The notes under the pieces are model-generated. The model was not told the origin of the DNA, ran no database searches, and worked only from the letters and a program-made list of their open reading frames with translations. This document shows positions 36,209-42,546 of a stretch of 54,620 nt of DNA, piece after piece. The translations under genes were made by a program, and so were the position numbers. Within the stretch, counting starts at the first letter, position 1. The number at the start of each line of letters is the position of its first letter. The stretch is from contig CAIQAL010000031.1 of the NCBI GenBank assembly GCA_903869825.1, positions 1 through 54,620 of the forward strand, read 5' to 3'. The DNA is from an uncultured bacterium. Its GTDB lineage: Bacteria > Patescibacteriota > Minisyncoccia > Phycocordibacterales > UBA9973.

Positions 36209-36388
36209 TTACAAAAAATCTCCACCAGGAGATTTTTTGTATACTAGTGGACTCACTACATAATACCTTAAACCGCTTAAAAAGCTATCTTTCTCGGTTC
36301 TGGGACTTTTATAAATCAAGCCCGCGTCTACAAGAAATCCTTTTAAATGCTTAATAAAGTGTCCGTAAGTAGTACACAATGCATGTAT
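36209..36388 (-). pseudogene. C-terminal gene remnant at the island edge
   Basis: An open minus-strand frame with no ATG that starts right after a stop reads as natural protein (YGHFIKHLKGFLVDAGLIYK... then LSGLRYYVVSPLVYKK). Its last codons form the hairpin at 36211-36240. About 58 codons remain. It looks like the tail of a larger lost gene; I do not recognise the family. Confidence 0.4.
36211..36240. terminator. Bidirectional terminator
   Basis: ACAAAAAATCTCC/GGAGATTTTTTGT, perfect 13-bp stem, loop ACCA, T6 on both strands. Confidence 0.85.
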
Positions 36389-36396
36389 TTAAAATA

Positions 36397-36425
36397 CCCA
36401 TCATCTTCCTTAAGAAGATGATGGG
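36397..36425. repeat. 12-bp perfect inverted repeat
   Basis: CCCATCATCTTC/GAAGATGATGGG with a 5-nt loop and no U-tail. It abuts the G-quadruplex motif. Confidence 0.75.
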
Positions 36426-36428
36426 CAA

Positions 36429-36457
36429 GGGGGTGGTGGGGTCTGGGGAGGAGGGGG
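36429..36457 (+). promoter_or_regulatory. Four-tetrad G-quadruplex motif
   Basis: Four G-tracts of 5, 4, 4 and 5 separated by loops of 4, 3 and 4 nt (TGGT, TCT, AGGA). It lies on the plus strand downstream of the RT gene, so on its template strand. Outstanding in an AT-rich genome. Confidence 0.75.
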
Positions 36458-36521
36458 TAAAAAAGGTGGATATTTTTGTCATGGTAGAAAACTGCAAGAT
36501 CTCAAAAAACTCTCAACCAAA

Positions 36522-36568
36522 GCGAACCCAGGGGGAACCAAGGGGTACCCAAGGGTAATTTAAGGGTC
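36522..36568 (+). repeat. Degenerate G-rich tandem repeat, about 11-bp period
   Basis: Four to five units end in AAGGG or CAGGG (ACCCAGGG, ACCAAGGGG, ACCCAAGGG, ATTTAAGGG). It lies between the G-quadruplex and the palindrome next to the RT stop. It could be an iteron-like protein-binding array or a second, weaker quadruplex. Confidence 0.55.
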
Positions 36569-36572
36569 AAAG

Positions 36573-36593
36573 TTACTGCACTGGGTGCAGTAA
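36573..36593. repeat. 21-bp palindrome, RT-side border of the DGR
   Basis: TTACTGCA-CTGGG-TGCAGTAA, perfect 8-bp arms, 15 nt beyond the RT stop codon. A copy with the same arms and spacer CCTGG lies at 39307-39327 on the other side of the cassette. Confidence 0.8.
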
Positions 36594-36608
36594 AAGTATT
36601 ATTTTAAA

Positions 36609-37598
36609 CTATATCTCAACTCCATTCTTGTTTTTAATATATTTCCTTAATTTGTAAGTATCTCCATGCCCAAGTAATCCCCGATATGAATTTACCGTTT
36701 CTGGCTTCGGATAACCCTTTAATTTCCTGATTATTTTTCTTTTGGTAGAAGTCCTGATTTGCCGATGATATGGAAAATGCACCCAACCCAAAAAATCTAC
36801 CCCTGAAGCATAGGTCTTGATATATACTTTGTTTTCGTGCAGTTTTAACTTCAGTTTTTCGTTTAAAAACTTTTCCATTTTAAGAAGCAGTTCTTCTAAG
36901 TAATTCTCGTTGTCAGATAAGATCGCAAAATCGTCAGCATAGCGAATGTAGTATTTCACTCTAAGTTCCTGTTTTACAAACATATCAAATTCATGCATAT
37001 AAATATTCACAAAAAGTTGTGATGTTAAATTGCCTAAAGGTAAACCCACTCCGATTTTTGTCGTATGAAAACTTGAGATTACTTGTTTAATCAACCAATG
37101 CATTTCTTCGTCTTCAATATGTCGCCTAAGAATTTTGTATAAAACATCATGGTCAATACTGGCAAAAAACTTTTTAATATCGCCCTTCAGCACGTAGCAG
37201 GTTCTGGTATTATTTTTGGATACTTTCCTGGCAAAATATTGAAATCTGTCCAATGCTCTATGCGTTCCTTTTTTCTTACGACAAGAATATGAATCGTAAA
37301 TAAAGCGTTGGTCGAAATATGGATATAATTCTTTGTAGATTAAATGGTGTAGAAGTCTGTCTCGAACTGTTGCTTTATGAATATTTCTTGGCTTCGGGTC
37401 AGAAACATTAAAAGCAGAATATTCTCCATGCTTGTACGTTCTTGTTTGTAGAAGATAATATAAATCATTTATGTTATCTCCGAGTTTTGCTTGAAAAATT
37501 ATCACGCCTTTCTTTTTTCGTTTGCCACGAAGAAAACGCTCCCAAGTCACAAGGAGATTTTCGATTGATATGATATTGTTGTATTTATGAATAAACAT
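36609..37598 (-). CDS. DGR reverse transcriptase
   Basis: 329 residues from the Met at 37598 (MFIHKYNNIIS). The track's longer start runs through the antisense of avd. RT blocks are seen in order: ATVRDRLLHHLIYKELYPYF, DSYSCRKKKGTHRAL, LKGDIKKFFASIDH (first catalytic Asp), GLPLGNLTSQLFVNIY, and IRYADDFAIL with the catalytic YADD; then KLHENKVYI and FLGWVHF. GNLTSQ in place of the QG-x-SP of other RTs is characteristic of DGR enzymes, which copy the TR RNA while misreading adenine. The protein is short, like other DGR RTs, with a basic C-terminal thumb. TR, VR and avd lie beside it. Confidence 0.95.
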   Translation of the reverse strand: MFIHKYNNIISIENLLVTWERFLRGKRKKKGVIIFQAKLGDNINDLYYLLQTRTYKHGEYSAFNVSDPKPRNIHKATVRDRLLHHLIYKELYPYFDQRFIYDSYSCRKKKGTHRALDRFQYFARKVSKNNTRTCYVLKGDIKKFFASIDHDVLYKILRRHIEDEEMHWLIKQVISSFHTTKIGVGLPLGNLTSQLFVNIYMHEFDMFVKQELRVKYYIRYADDFAILSDNENYLEELLLKMEKFLNEKLKLKLHENKVYIKTYASGVDFLGWVHFPYHRQIRTSTKRKIIRKLKGYPKPETVNSYRGLLGHGDTYKLRKYIKNKNGVEI

Positions 37599-37615
37599 AC
37601 TAAGACTATAAATTA

Positions 37616-37626
37616 CCCCCCCCCCC
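37616..37626 (+). repeat. C11 homopolymer in the avd 5' region
   Basis: Eleven consecutive C. An ATG at 37587 (MNKHTKTINYPPP) runs into this tract one base out of frame with avd. With C10 the two would join into one longer Avd. It is followed by the inverted repeat GCACAAGC/GCTTGTGC. It is either a slippage switch or a homopolymer length error. Confidence 0.7.
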
Positions 37627-37641
37627 GCACAAGCACCGCTT

Positions 37642-37989
37642 GTGCTTGTGCGTACCAAAGATTCGTATAAAGTTTGGCACACACATTTAGTTAACATCTC
37701 TAAGGTAAACAGGCACACAATTGGTGTAAAAATTGATGGTATCTTTCTATCTTTGCTTGAAACAATATTTAGAGCAACTTTCGCCAGTGATAAATTTGAA
37801 AAGTTGTCTCTTGTATCTCAAGCCATTGGTAAGGCTGACCTGTTAAAATTCTTTCTACAAATTGGCTGGGAACAGAAAATGCTTGACCACACTGTTTACG
37901 GAAATATTATTCTTCAACTAGACGAAGTTGGTCGAATGTTGGGCGGATGGAAAAAGAGTTTACAAGAAAAAACTCCCGCCAATAAATAG
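37642..37989 (+). CDS. avd: Avd-like DGR accessory protein (four-helix bundle)
   Basis: About 115 residues from a GTG. The sequence shows the family layout of Avd/S23-like four-helix bundles: KDSYKVWHTHLVNISKVNRH, TIGVKIDGIFLSLLETIFRA, KADLLKFFLQIGWEQKMLD and the near-invariant ending VGRMLGGWKKSL. Avd forms a pentamer that binds the RT and template RNA and is needed for mutagenic copying in Bordetella phage BPP-1. The gene is on the strand opposite to target, TR and RT, between TR and RT, which is unusual. Its true N-terminus is unclear because of the C11 tract; the open frame reaches back to 37612. Confidence 0.85.
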   Translation: MLVRTKDSYKVWHTHLVNISKVNRHTIGVKIDGIFLSLLETIFRATFASDKFEKLSLVSQAIGKADLLKFFLQIGWEQKMLDHTVYGNIILQLDEVGRMLGGWKKSLQEKTPANK

Positions 37990-38005
37990 TAGGAGAAAAC
38001 GGTAT

Positions 38006-38129
38006 AAGTTGCAGAAGACGAGAATCACGTTGTTGTCATCCCAGTCATTCTCGAAGTAACCAAGATTGAACTTGAAGTTACCGTCCGAGTTGGCATTCAC
38101 GTTAGGCACCCTGTGGTTGCCGTCAGCGT
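38006..38129 (-). repeat. DGR template repeat (TR)
   Basis: This 124-bp stretch aligns without gaps to 38494-38617. Sixteen positions differ; all are T on the plus strand of TR, i.e. A in the coding sense. Read in the target frame TR encodes 10 Asn (AAC/AAT) and 1 Lys (AAG) at exactly the 11 codons changed in VR. It starts 16 nt after the avd stop. It is the invariant master copy transcribed for mutagenic retrohoming. Confidence 0.96.
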
Positions 38130-38361
38130 ACGCAAAGCAACGTACAACACACTTTCTTTCCCACTAAAATCAGCACCAGCCAATTTTTGTATTTTATTTT
38201 GAGTCTTAATAACTCACTAATGTATTGCACCGACTTATTTTGTTTTTTCATGAAAGGACGCACTCATTCACAAGACGTATCCAATGAACCCCTCGCGTTT
38301 CCTTTGACGAGAAATTGACTATGTGAAGTCGTAACCGCGCATCAATCTTTTTCCTTTTTTG

Positions 38362-38367
38362 ATTATA
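38362..38367 (-). promoter_or_regulatory. Possible promoter for the TR RNA
   Basis: TATAAT on the minus strand just after the target terminator, upstream of TR. The -35 is poor. A transcript starting near 38355 would run about 230 nt of non-coding sequence and then TR. I see no gene in 38130-38395. Confidence 0.4.
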
Positions 38368-38395
38368 TCTTAAAAATTAAATTTTACATAAAAAA

Positions 38396-38421
38396 AGTGC
38401 CTTTACAAAAGTAAAGGCACT
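38396..38421 (-). terminator. Terminator of the DGR target gene
   Basis: AGTGCCTTTAC/GTAAAGGCACT, 11 bp, loop AAAA. On the minus strand a U-run follows. It separates target transcription from the TR/RT region. Confidence 0.85.
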
Positions 38422-38465
38422 AGAATCAAGGGTCTAAGGACCCAATGTTTTTAGAATCAAAGCGA

Positions 38466-39206
38466 CTAAGTGCTAGCCTGCTCGCTAGCAGGCAAGTCGC
38501 AGAAGACGAGAATCACGTAGAAGTCATCCCAGTCACCCTCGAAGTAACCAAGAACGAACCCGAAGCCACCGTCCGAGTAGGCATCCACGTAAGGCACCCT
38601 GTGGTAGCCGTCAGCGTCTTCCCAGAGAGCATCCTTTTCATCAAAAGAAATCGTCCATTTGCCCTTTAAGAGTTTTTCTTTTGCAACGTCGTAAACCAAC
38701 GTTACACCCTGCCCGCCTGCTAATATGCCATTGTACCTGCGCGAGATATTCATACAATCTTCGCTCGTTACTGTTTCGAGTATCGGAATCATTTTCACTC
38801 TGTAGGTTTTGCCGGGTTCCAGCTTTCGGGTTGCTTTTGAAAAATTCTTGCTATTGAGGTCATTGTTGTAGTAATACGTAGTCTTTTCCTTTTTTGCTTT
38901 TTGGGCAGAGGCGTCAATCTGCGTATCGTGGTTGTAGTCAGCAGGAACAGTTAAGTTAAATTCAACAGGAATACCGAAGCGTTTGTCAATGATTGCAAAC
39001 TTTTTGAGTAATGCGGTCATAAACGTTTTGATTTCGTCCTGAATTAAATTCCCTTTTTTGAAAATTTCCTGTGCTTCTTCCTTAGTAAAACCAAGGTTGA
39101 CGAGGTCACCGGAATTAAATGAATTAATTCCATCTTCAAGCAACCTCTTGATTGCCTTAAGCTGACCTTCGGTCATAGGATCTGATGTAATCTTTTCAGT
39201 TATCAT
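38466..39206 (-). CDS. DGR target protein with C-terminal variable lectin-like region
   Basis: 246 residues. The N-terminal helical half (about 1-65) is followed by a middle domain. The C-terminal region (about 197-238) is the variable repeat (GYHRVPYVDAYSDGGF...YFEGDWDDFYVILVF), in the usual place for a C-type-lectin-fold DGR ligand-binding site. Eleven residues are diversified from TR-encoded Asn/Lys to Y, Y, D, Y, G, G, V, G, F, Y and D. No signal peptide or membrane helix is visible, so it acts in the cytoplasm or leaves by a non-classical route. It has its own TTGCAT/TATAAT promoter and a terminator. Confidence 0.93.
   Translation of the reverse strand: MITEKITSDPMTEGQLKAIKRLLEDGINSFNSGDLVNLGFTKEEAQEIFKKGNLIQDEIKTFMTALLKKFAIIDKRFGIPVEFNLTVPADYNHDTQIDASAQKAKKEKTTYYYNNDLNSKNFSKATRKLEPGKTYRVKMIPILETVTSEDCMNISRRYNGILAGGQGVTLVYDVAKEKLLKGKWTISFDEKDALWEDADGYHRVPYVDAYSDGGFGFVLGYFEGDWDDFYVILVFCDLPASEQAST
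38476..38493. repeat. VR-adjacent hairpin/cruciform
   Basis: GCCTGCT-CGCT-AGCAGGC, a 7-bp stem with a 4-nt loop, immediately past the VR and inside the last codons of the target gene. TR lacks it. In BPP-1-type DGRs a hairpin at this spot (stem 7-10 bp, 4-nt loop) marks the homing target. Confidence 0.85.
38494..38617 (-). repeat. DGR variable repeat (VR)
   Basis: This is the diversified copy of TR at the 3' end of the target gene. Sixteen adenine-specific substitutions occur in 11 codons, mostly first and second codon positions of AAY. The 3'-most 18 coding-sense nt (GTGATTCTCGTCTTCTGC) are identical to TR and correspond to the initiation-of-mutagenic-homing segment. Confidence 0.96.
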
Positions 39207-39256
39207 CGTTATAAAGTTTTCAAAGGGCTAAATCATTTGTTCATTAGCCAAATACA

Positions 39257-39285
39257 TTATATCACATATCATATAAAAATGCAAA
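39257..39285 (-). promoter_or_regulatory. Promoter of the DGR target gene
   Basis: On the minus strand TTGCAT (39285-39280), 17-nt spacer, TATAAT (39262-39257). The leader is about 45 nt. Confidence 0.72.
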
Positions 39286-39306
39286 TTTTTGTTAGGTACA
39301 TTCACT

Positions 39307-39327
39307 TTACTGCACCTGGTGCAGTAA
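39307..39327. repeat. 21-bp palindrome, target-side border of the DGR
   Basis: TTACTGCA-CCTGG-TGCAGTAA. The arms are identical to the copy at 36573-36593. It lies 21 nt upstream of the target promoter -35, so it could also be an operator or activator site. Confidence 0.8.
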
Positions 39328-39480
39328 ATAATCAAAAAGCATAAAACTTTCCCATGATATCCTTAAATTATAAGGACACAAAAGAGTTTTATGCCTAAAA
39401 TGAACATTTTAAAAATTTACTCCATGGGGTGGGGTAAACTTGTGCATTTTTTTATTTTTTACATGTGCAATAATAAATTT

Positions 39481-40208
39481 ATGACAAAGAAAAGAAAAAA
39501 GGAAATTGAACGAGCTTTGGCTCAGATTGATAGCAAAAGAAGACTGGGCATATTAGATGGACCCTTTATTCAAAAACAAGCTGAGAAAAAAGAAGGTGTT
39601 GCTTTTATAATTAAGGATGTTTACAACGGCGATCTGGAAATTAAAGAAAGTGCAAATGCTTGGTGGATGGAAGGAAGGAAGTTGGTAAAATCATTGAAAT
39701 TGTTTTTGAAAAAGCGTGGAAAGAAGAAATGGGTACTCAAAACAAGCAAGAGTCAGTCATCATCCAAAAGTCAAAGGAATTGCGAAATACCATTGATGAG
39801 CTGACTGTGGTGGCACGCAAAGCAAAGAACGATCAAGTGCGTGAAGTATATGAACTTCAAATTGAAGACGCTGTGCGAGAATTGAAAGAGTTGCGAGGTA
39901 AAACGTTAAACGAAATGGACCCGTCAGTTCCTTATCGAACCGCTCTTCGTAAATCGAAGGGATTCCTGAAAAGCCCTTATGCTGTTTGGAAAAAATTAGA
40001 AATCGAAGAACAACATAAGCTCTATTTTTTCGTATTTGACGAAAAATTAGCGTTTGATCCAAAAAATGGTTATCAAACCGCAGAAATACCAACGGCCATA
40101 AAGCTTTTTGAGGAATTTGTGGTTACAAACTCTCAGAGTGTGGACCCTACAGGACTCGAACCTGCCACCTCCTCATTGCAAATGAGGCGCTCTAGCCAGA
40201 TGAGCTAA
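39481..40208 (+). pseudogene. Frameshifted gene, C-terminal part like a large serine recombinase
   Basis: Two overlapping track ORFs form one broken gene. Frame 1 (MTKKRKKEIERALAQIDSKR...) passes into frame 2 at a GGAA repeat (three copies, 39669-39680); a fourth copy would fuse them. Frame 2 has a coiled coil (about DELTVVARKAKNDQVREVYE) and ends with AVWKKLEIEEQHKLYFFVFDE and FDPKNGYQTAEIPTAIKLFEEF, which I recognise from memory as a CPR serine-recombinase tail. The recombinase catalytic domain is absent. The last codons lie antisense to tRNA-Ala, typical of an integrase next to its tRNA attachment site. The origin of the N-terminal part is unclear. Confidence 0.55.
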
Positions 40209-40214
40209 GGGCCC
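40141..40214 (-). tRNA. tRNA-Ala (anticodon TGC)
   Basis: 74 nt cloverleaf: acceptor GGGCCCT/AGGGTCC, D-arm TAGCTCATCTGGCTAGAGC, anticodon stem CCTCA/TGAGG with loop TTTGCAA, T-arm GCAGG-TTCGAGT-CCTGT. CCA is not encoded. Confidence 0.96.
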
Positions 40215-40224
40215 AGATGAAAGT

Positions 40225-40252
40225 ATTCTATCGTATTTTAATTAAAATGCAA
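40225..40252 (-). promoter_or_regulatory. Promoter of tRNA-Ala
   Basis: On the minus strand TTGCAT (40252-40247), 16-nt spacer, TAGAAT (40230-40225), about 10 nt before the tRNA. Confidence 0.6.
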
Positions 40253-40288
40253 ATCCTTTTAGCTTTTATTTAGTGTATAATATCCAAA

Positions 40289-41326
40289 ATGAATTACCGA
40301 TTCTTCACCAATTCTCAAAAATCATGGCAGGCAATGTTTGAAGCCCTCTCTTTGGCCCAAAAATCAGTCTATTTTGAAATGTATATTTTCCAGGATGATA
40401 TGATTGATTTTGATTTTTTGACCCTTCTTAAGGAAAAAGCTAAGACTGGAATTAAAGTAAAAATGATTTTAGATTCTTTTGGAAGCAAAGACTTGAGTAA
40501 AAAAGCGATATCTGAACTTCGGGGGTCGGGAGTTGAATTATTTTTCATTAGTCATTTTTTTTACCATACTCATCGCAAGGTTCTTATTGTAGATGAAAAA
40601 ATAGCATTTATAGGAGGAGTAAATTTTCATCAAAGTGCAATGGAATGGAATGACTTGGTAGTAAAACTAAGAGGTAAAATTGTTCCTTTTGTTTTAAGCT
40701 CTTTTGCCAAGGCATATGCAAAATGTGGAGGAAAAGATATCTCAGTTTTACATTACAGAAAAAGTAAAAAAATATTTGCTCCATTGATACATTCTTGGCT
40801 CGTGGAACATTCTCCAATGTGGAGGAAAGGCAACTTCAAAAAGGTTTATCAGAAAAAAATTGGCCAAGCGGAAAAAAGTATTTTTCTGGTAACCCCATAT
40901 TTTATGCCTCGACGATGGCTGATAGCCTTACTCCATCAGGCAGTTCTGAGAGGGGTGAATGTCGAAGTTATCGTACCAGAATTTACTGATCATTATTTAA
41001 TCGATAAAATTAATTATGTTTTTATGAACAAACTTTCGAAATTGGGAATAAATATCTACCTCGAAAAAGAAATGAACCATGCAAAACTAATGATTATTGA
41101 CGAGCATGAAGGCATGGTCGGTTCGCAGAATTTAGATTATGTCTCTTTTGATTTGAATTCCGAATTAGGAGTTTTTTTTAATGATCCTAAGGATGTAAAA
41201 AGATTAATGAATATATTCATAAAATGGAAAAACAACACAGTTTTGTTTAATTCTAAGATAAAAAAGCCTAATTTTCTTTATTATATTCTATTTCCAGTAA
41301 TTAGTATTTTTAATAGAATTTTATAA
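40289..41326 (+). CDS. Phospholipase D-family protein (cardiolipin synthase-like)
   Basis: 345 residues with two HKD motifs: HRKVLIVDEKIAFIGGVNFH (near 95) and HAKLMIIDEHEGMVGSQNLD (near 270). This is the order and spacing of bacterial cardiolipin synthases, but the usual two N-terminal membrane helices are missing, as in ClsB-type proteins. It joins phosphatidyl groups or hydrolyses phosphodiesters. TATAAT ends 7 nt before the ATG, so the mRNA is probably leaderless. It lies between two tRNA genes flanked by recombinase remnants. Confidence 0.88.
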   Translation: MNYRFFTNSQKSWQAMFEALSLAQKSVYFEMYIFQDDMIDFDFLTLLKEKAKTGIKVKMILDSFGSKDLSKKAISELRGSGVELFFISHFFYHTHRKVLIVDEKIAFIGGVNFHQSAMEWNDLVVKLRGKIVPFVLSSFAKAYAKCGGKDISVLHYRKSKKIFAPLIHSWLVEHSPMWRKGNFKKVYQKKIGQAEKSIFLVTPYFMPRRWLIALLHQAVLRGVNVEVIVPEFTDHYLIDKINYVFMNKLSKLGINIYLEKEMNHAKLMIIDEHEGMVGSQNLDYVSFDLNSELGVFFNDPKDVKRLMNIFIKWKNNTVLFNSKIKKPNFLYYILFPVISIFNRIL

Positions 41327-41376
41327 AACCCACTTTAGACTTGTTTTTTCAGTATTTTTTGATACTATAATACTAT

Positions 41377-41451
41377 TCCGGGGTAGCTCAGCGGTAGAGC
41401 GGTCGCCTGTTAAGCGATTGGTCGTAGGTTCGATCCCTACCCCCGGAGCCA
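41377..41451 (+). tRNA. tRNA-Asn (anticodon GTT), CCA encoded
   Basis: 75 nt: acceptor TCCGGGG/CCCCGGA, D-arm TAGCTCAGCGGTAGAGC, anticodon stem GTCGC/GCGAT with loop CTGTTAA, T-arm GTAGG-TTCGATC-CCTAC, then G and CCA. A TATAAT box precedes it by about 6 nt. Confidence 0.97.
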
Positions 41452-42546
41452 GTTAGGTTGATTTGCAAATGTGAGTATATGATTATACGGAGAACGTATT
41501 GAAAACTCTAGCTTATTTTCATTTGCAACGCAGTTCTGAAGTAAGTAATTCAGGATTGCTCTTTTTTCAGGGACTTCAGAACTTTTGAATAATTCAAAAG
41601 CATTTTTTGCTAGATTTAACACAGTAGAAGCCGTAATATAATAGTTTTCATCTGCTCTAGTATGGTCCTCAATTTGGATGTTGATATCATACTGTTTTTC
41701 TTTCATCTCTTTCAACTTTTTATCATACTCATCCTTAGTAATACTCTGGTCAAGAAGTAGGTCAGTAAGACGGCTAAGTCTTACTTGAATAGTGTTGTAT
41801 TCTTGCTGTAAAGCCCTTATAGCTTCTTTGTGATATAAGTCCTTGCCCTCATTTGATTTTTTAAGTCCTTCAACTATTTCGTCTATCTTTGCTTGTGGTA
41901 TGCTCTCAAATGCCTCTAGGAGCTTGTATATGGGCTTTAAAAAGTCTTTTTCTGGTATGTATATCTTCTTATCACATAGGTCTTTTTTGGCATTTGTGCA
42001 ACTATAATAAATAAACTTTCCTTTGGCAGTTTCAGGACTCATAGCACAACCGCATTTTTTACATCGAACCAATCCTCTAAAAATATAAGGTTTTGAAGCG
42101 TATTGAAATGGTTTTTTGCCCCAGCCTTTTCTTATCTGTTGGCATTTTTCAAAAAGCTGTTTGCTTATTATTGGCTGATATTTGTGCGGATATGTTTTGC
42201 CTTTTGATAACATTTCTCCGTAATAGAATGGATTATTTAATATATGGCTAACCATACTTAAAGCCAACGGCTTACCGACATTACTATCTAATCCAGCTTT
42301 TGACATTTCGGTCCTTAGAGTTAGTGTTGAATAATTTCCAGTTGCATATAGCTCAAACATTTTTCTGATTAAGTGGGCAGTGTTTGAATCTAGGATTATA
42401 TCTTTGTTTCCTTTTATATCGCCAATATTTTTATAACCAATAGGAGCTTTACCAGTCCATTCGCCATTTCTTCGTTTTTGTTCAAACTTTCTTTTTACAT
42501 TATCGCTTAATTGAAGCACATAACTTCTTGCAAACATTACTGCCAT
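41437..42546 (-). pseudogene. Large serine recombinase lacking its catalytic domain
   Basis: 369 codons remain. These are the recombinase linker (LSDNVKRKFEQKRRNGEWTG), the DNA-binding recombinase domain (TAHLIRKMFELYATGNYSTL...ILNNPFYYGEMLSKGK), the zinc beta-ribbon (CKKCGCAM...YYSCTNAKKDLCDKK) and the coiled coil. The N-terminal resolvase domain with the catalytic Ser (about 150 residues) is missing; upstream in the same frame DSNSADLLRWDMAVMF is cut by stops. The stop codon lies inside the 3' end of tRNA-Asn, overlapping it by 15 nt. It is probably a decayed integrase of an element inserted at this tRNA. Confidence 0.85.

Noticed and set aside
36573-36593. Palindromes as simple intrinsic terminators
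   Set aside because: Neither copy is followed by a U-tract on either strand, so ordinary termination is unlikely.
36609-37598. RT as a retron or group II intron enzyme
   Set aside because: GNLTSQ motif, small size, absence of an intron maturase/endonuclease domain or msr/msd RNA, and the TR/VR pair all point to a DGR.
37599-37718. The first 40 residues of the track's 369-residue RT ORF
   Set aside because: They are the antisense of the avd 5' region, include Cys/Gly-rich nonsense from the C-run, and do not match an RT N-terminus; the Met at 37598 is preferred.
40119-40208. Protein tail reading VDPTGLEPATSSLQMRRSSQMS in the plus-strand ORF
   Set aside because: These codons are the antisense of tRNA-Ala. 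They are part of the open frame but not evidence of a conserved protein domain.
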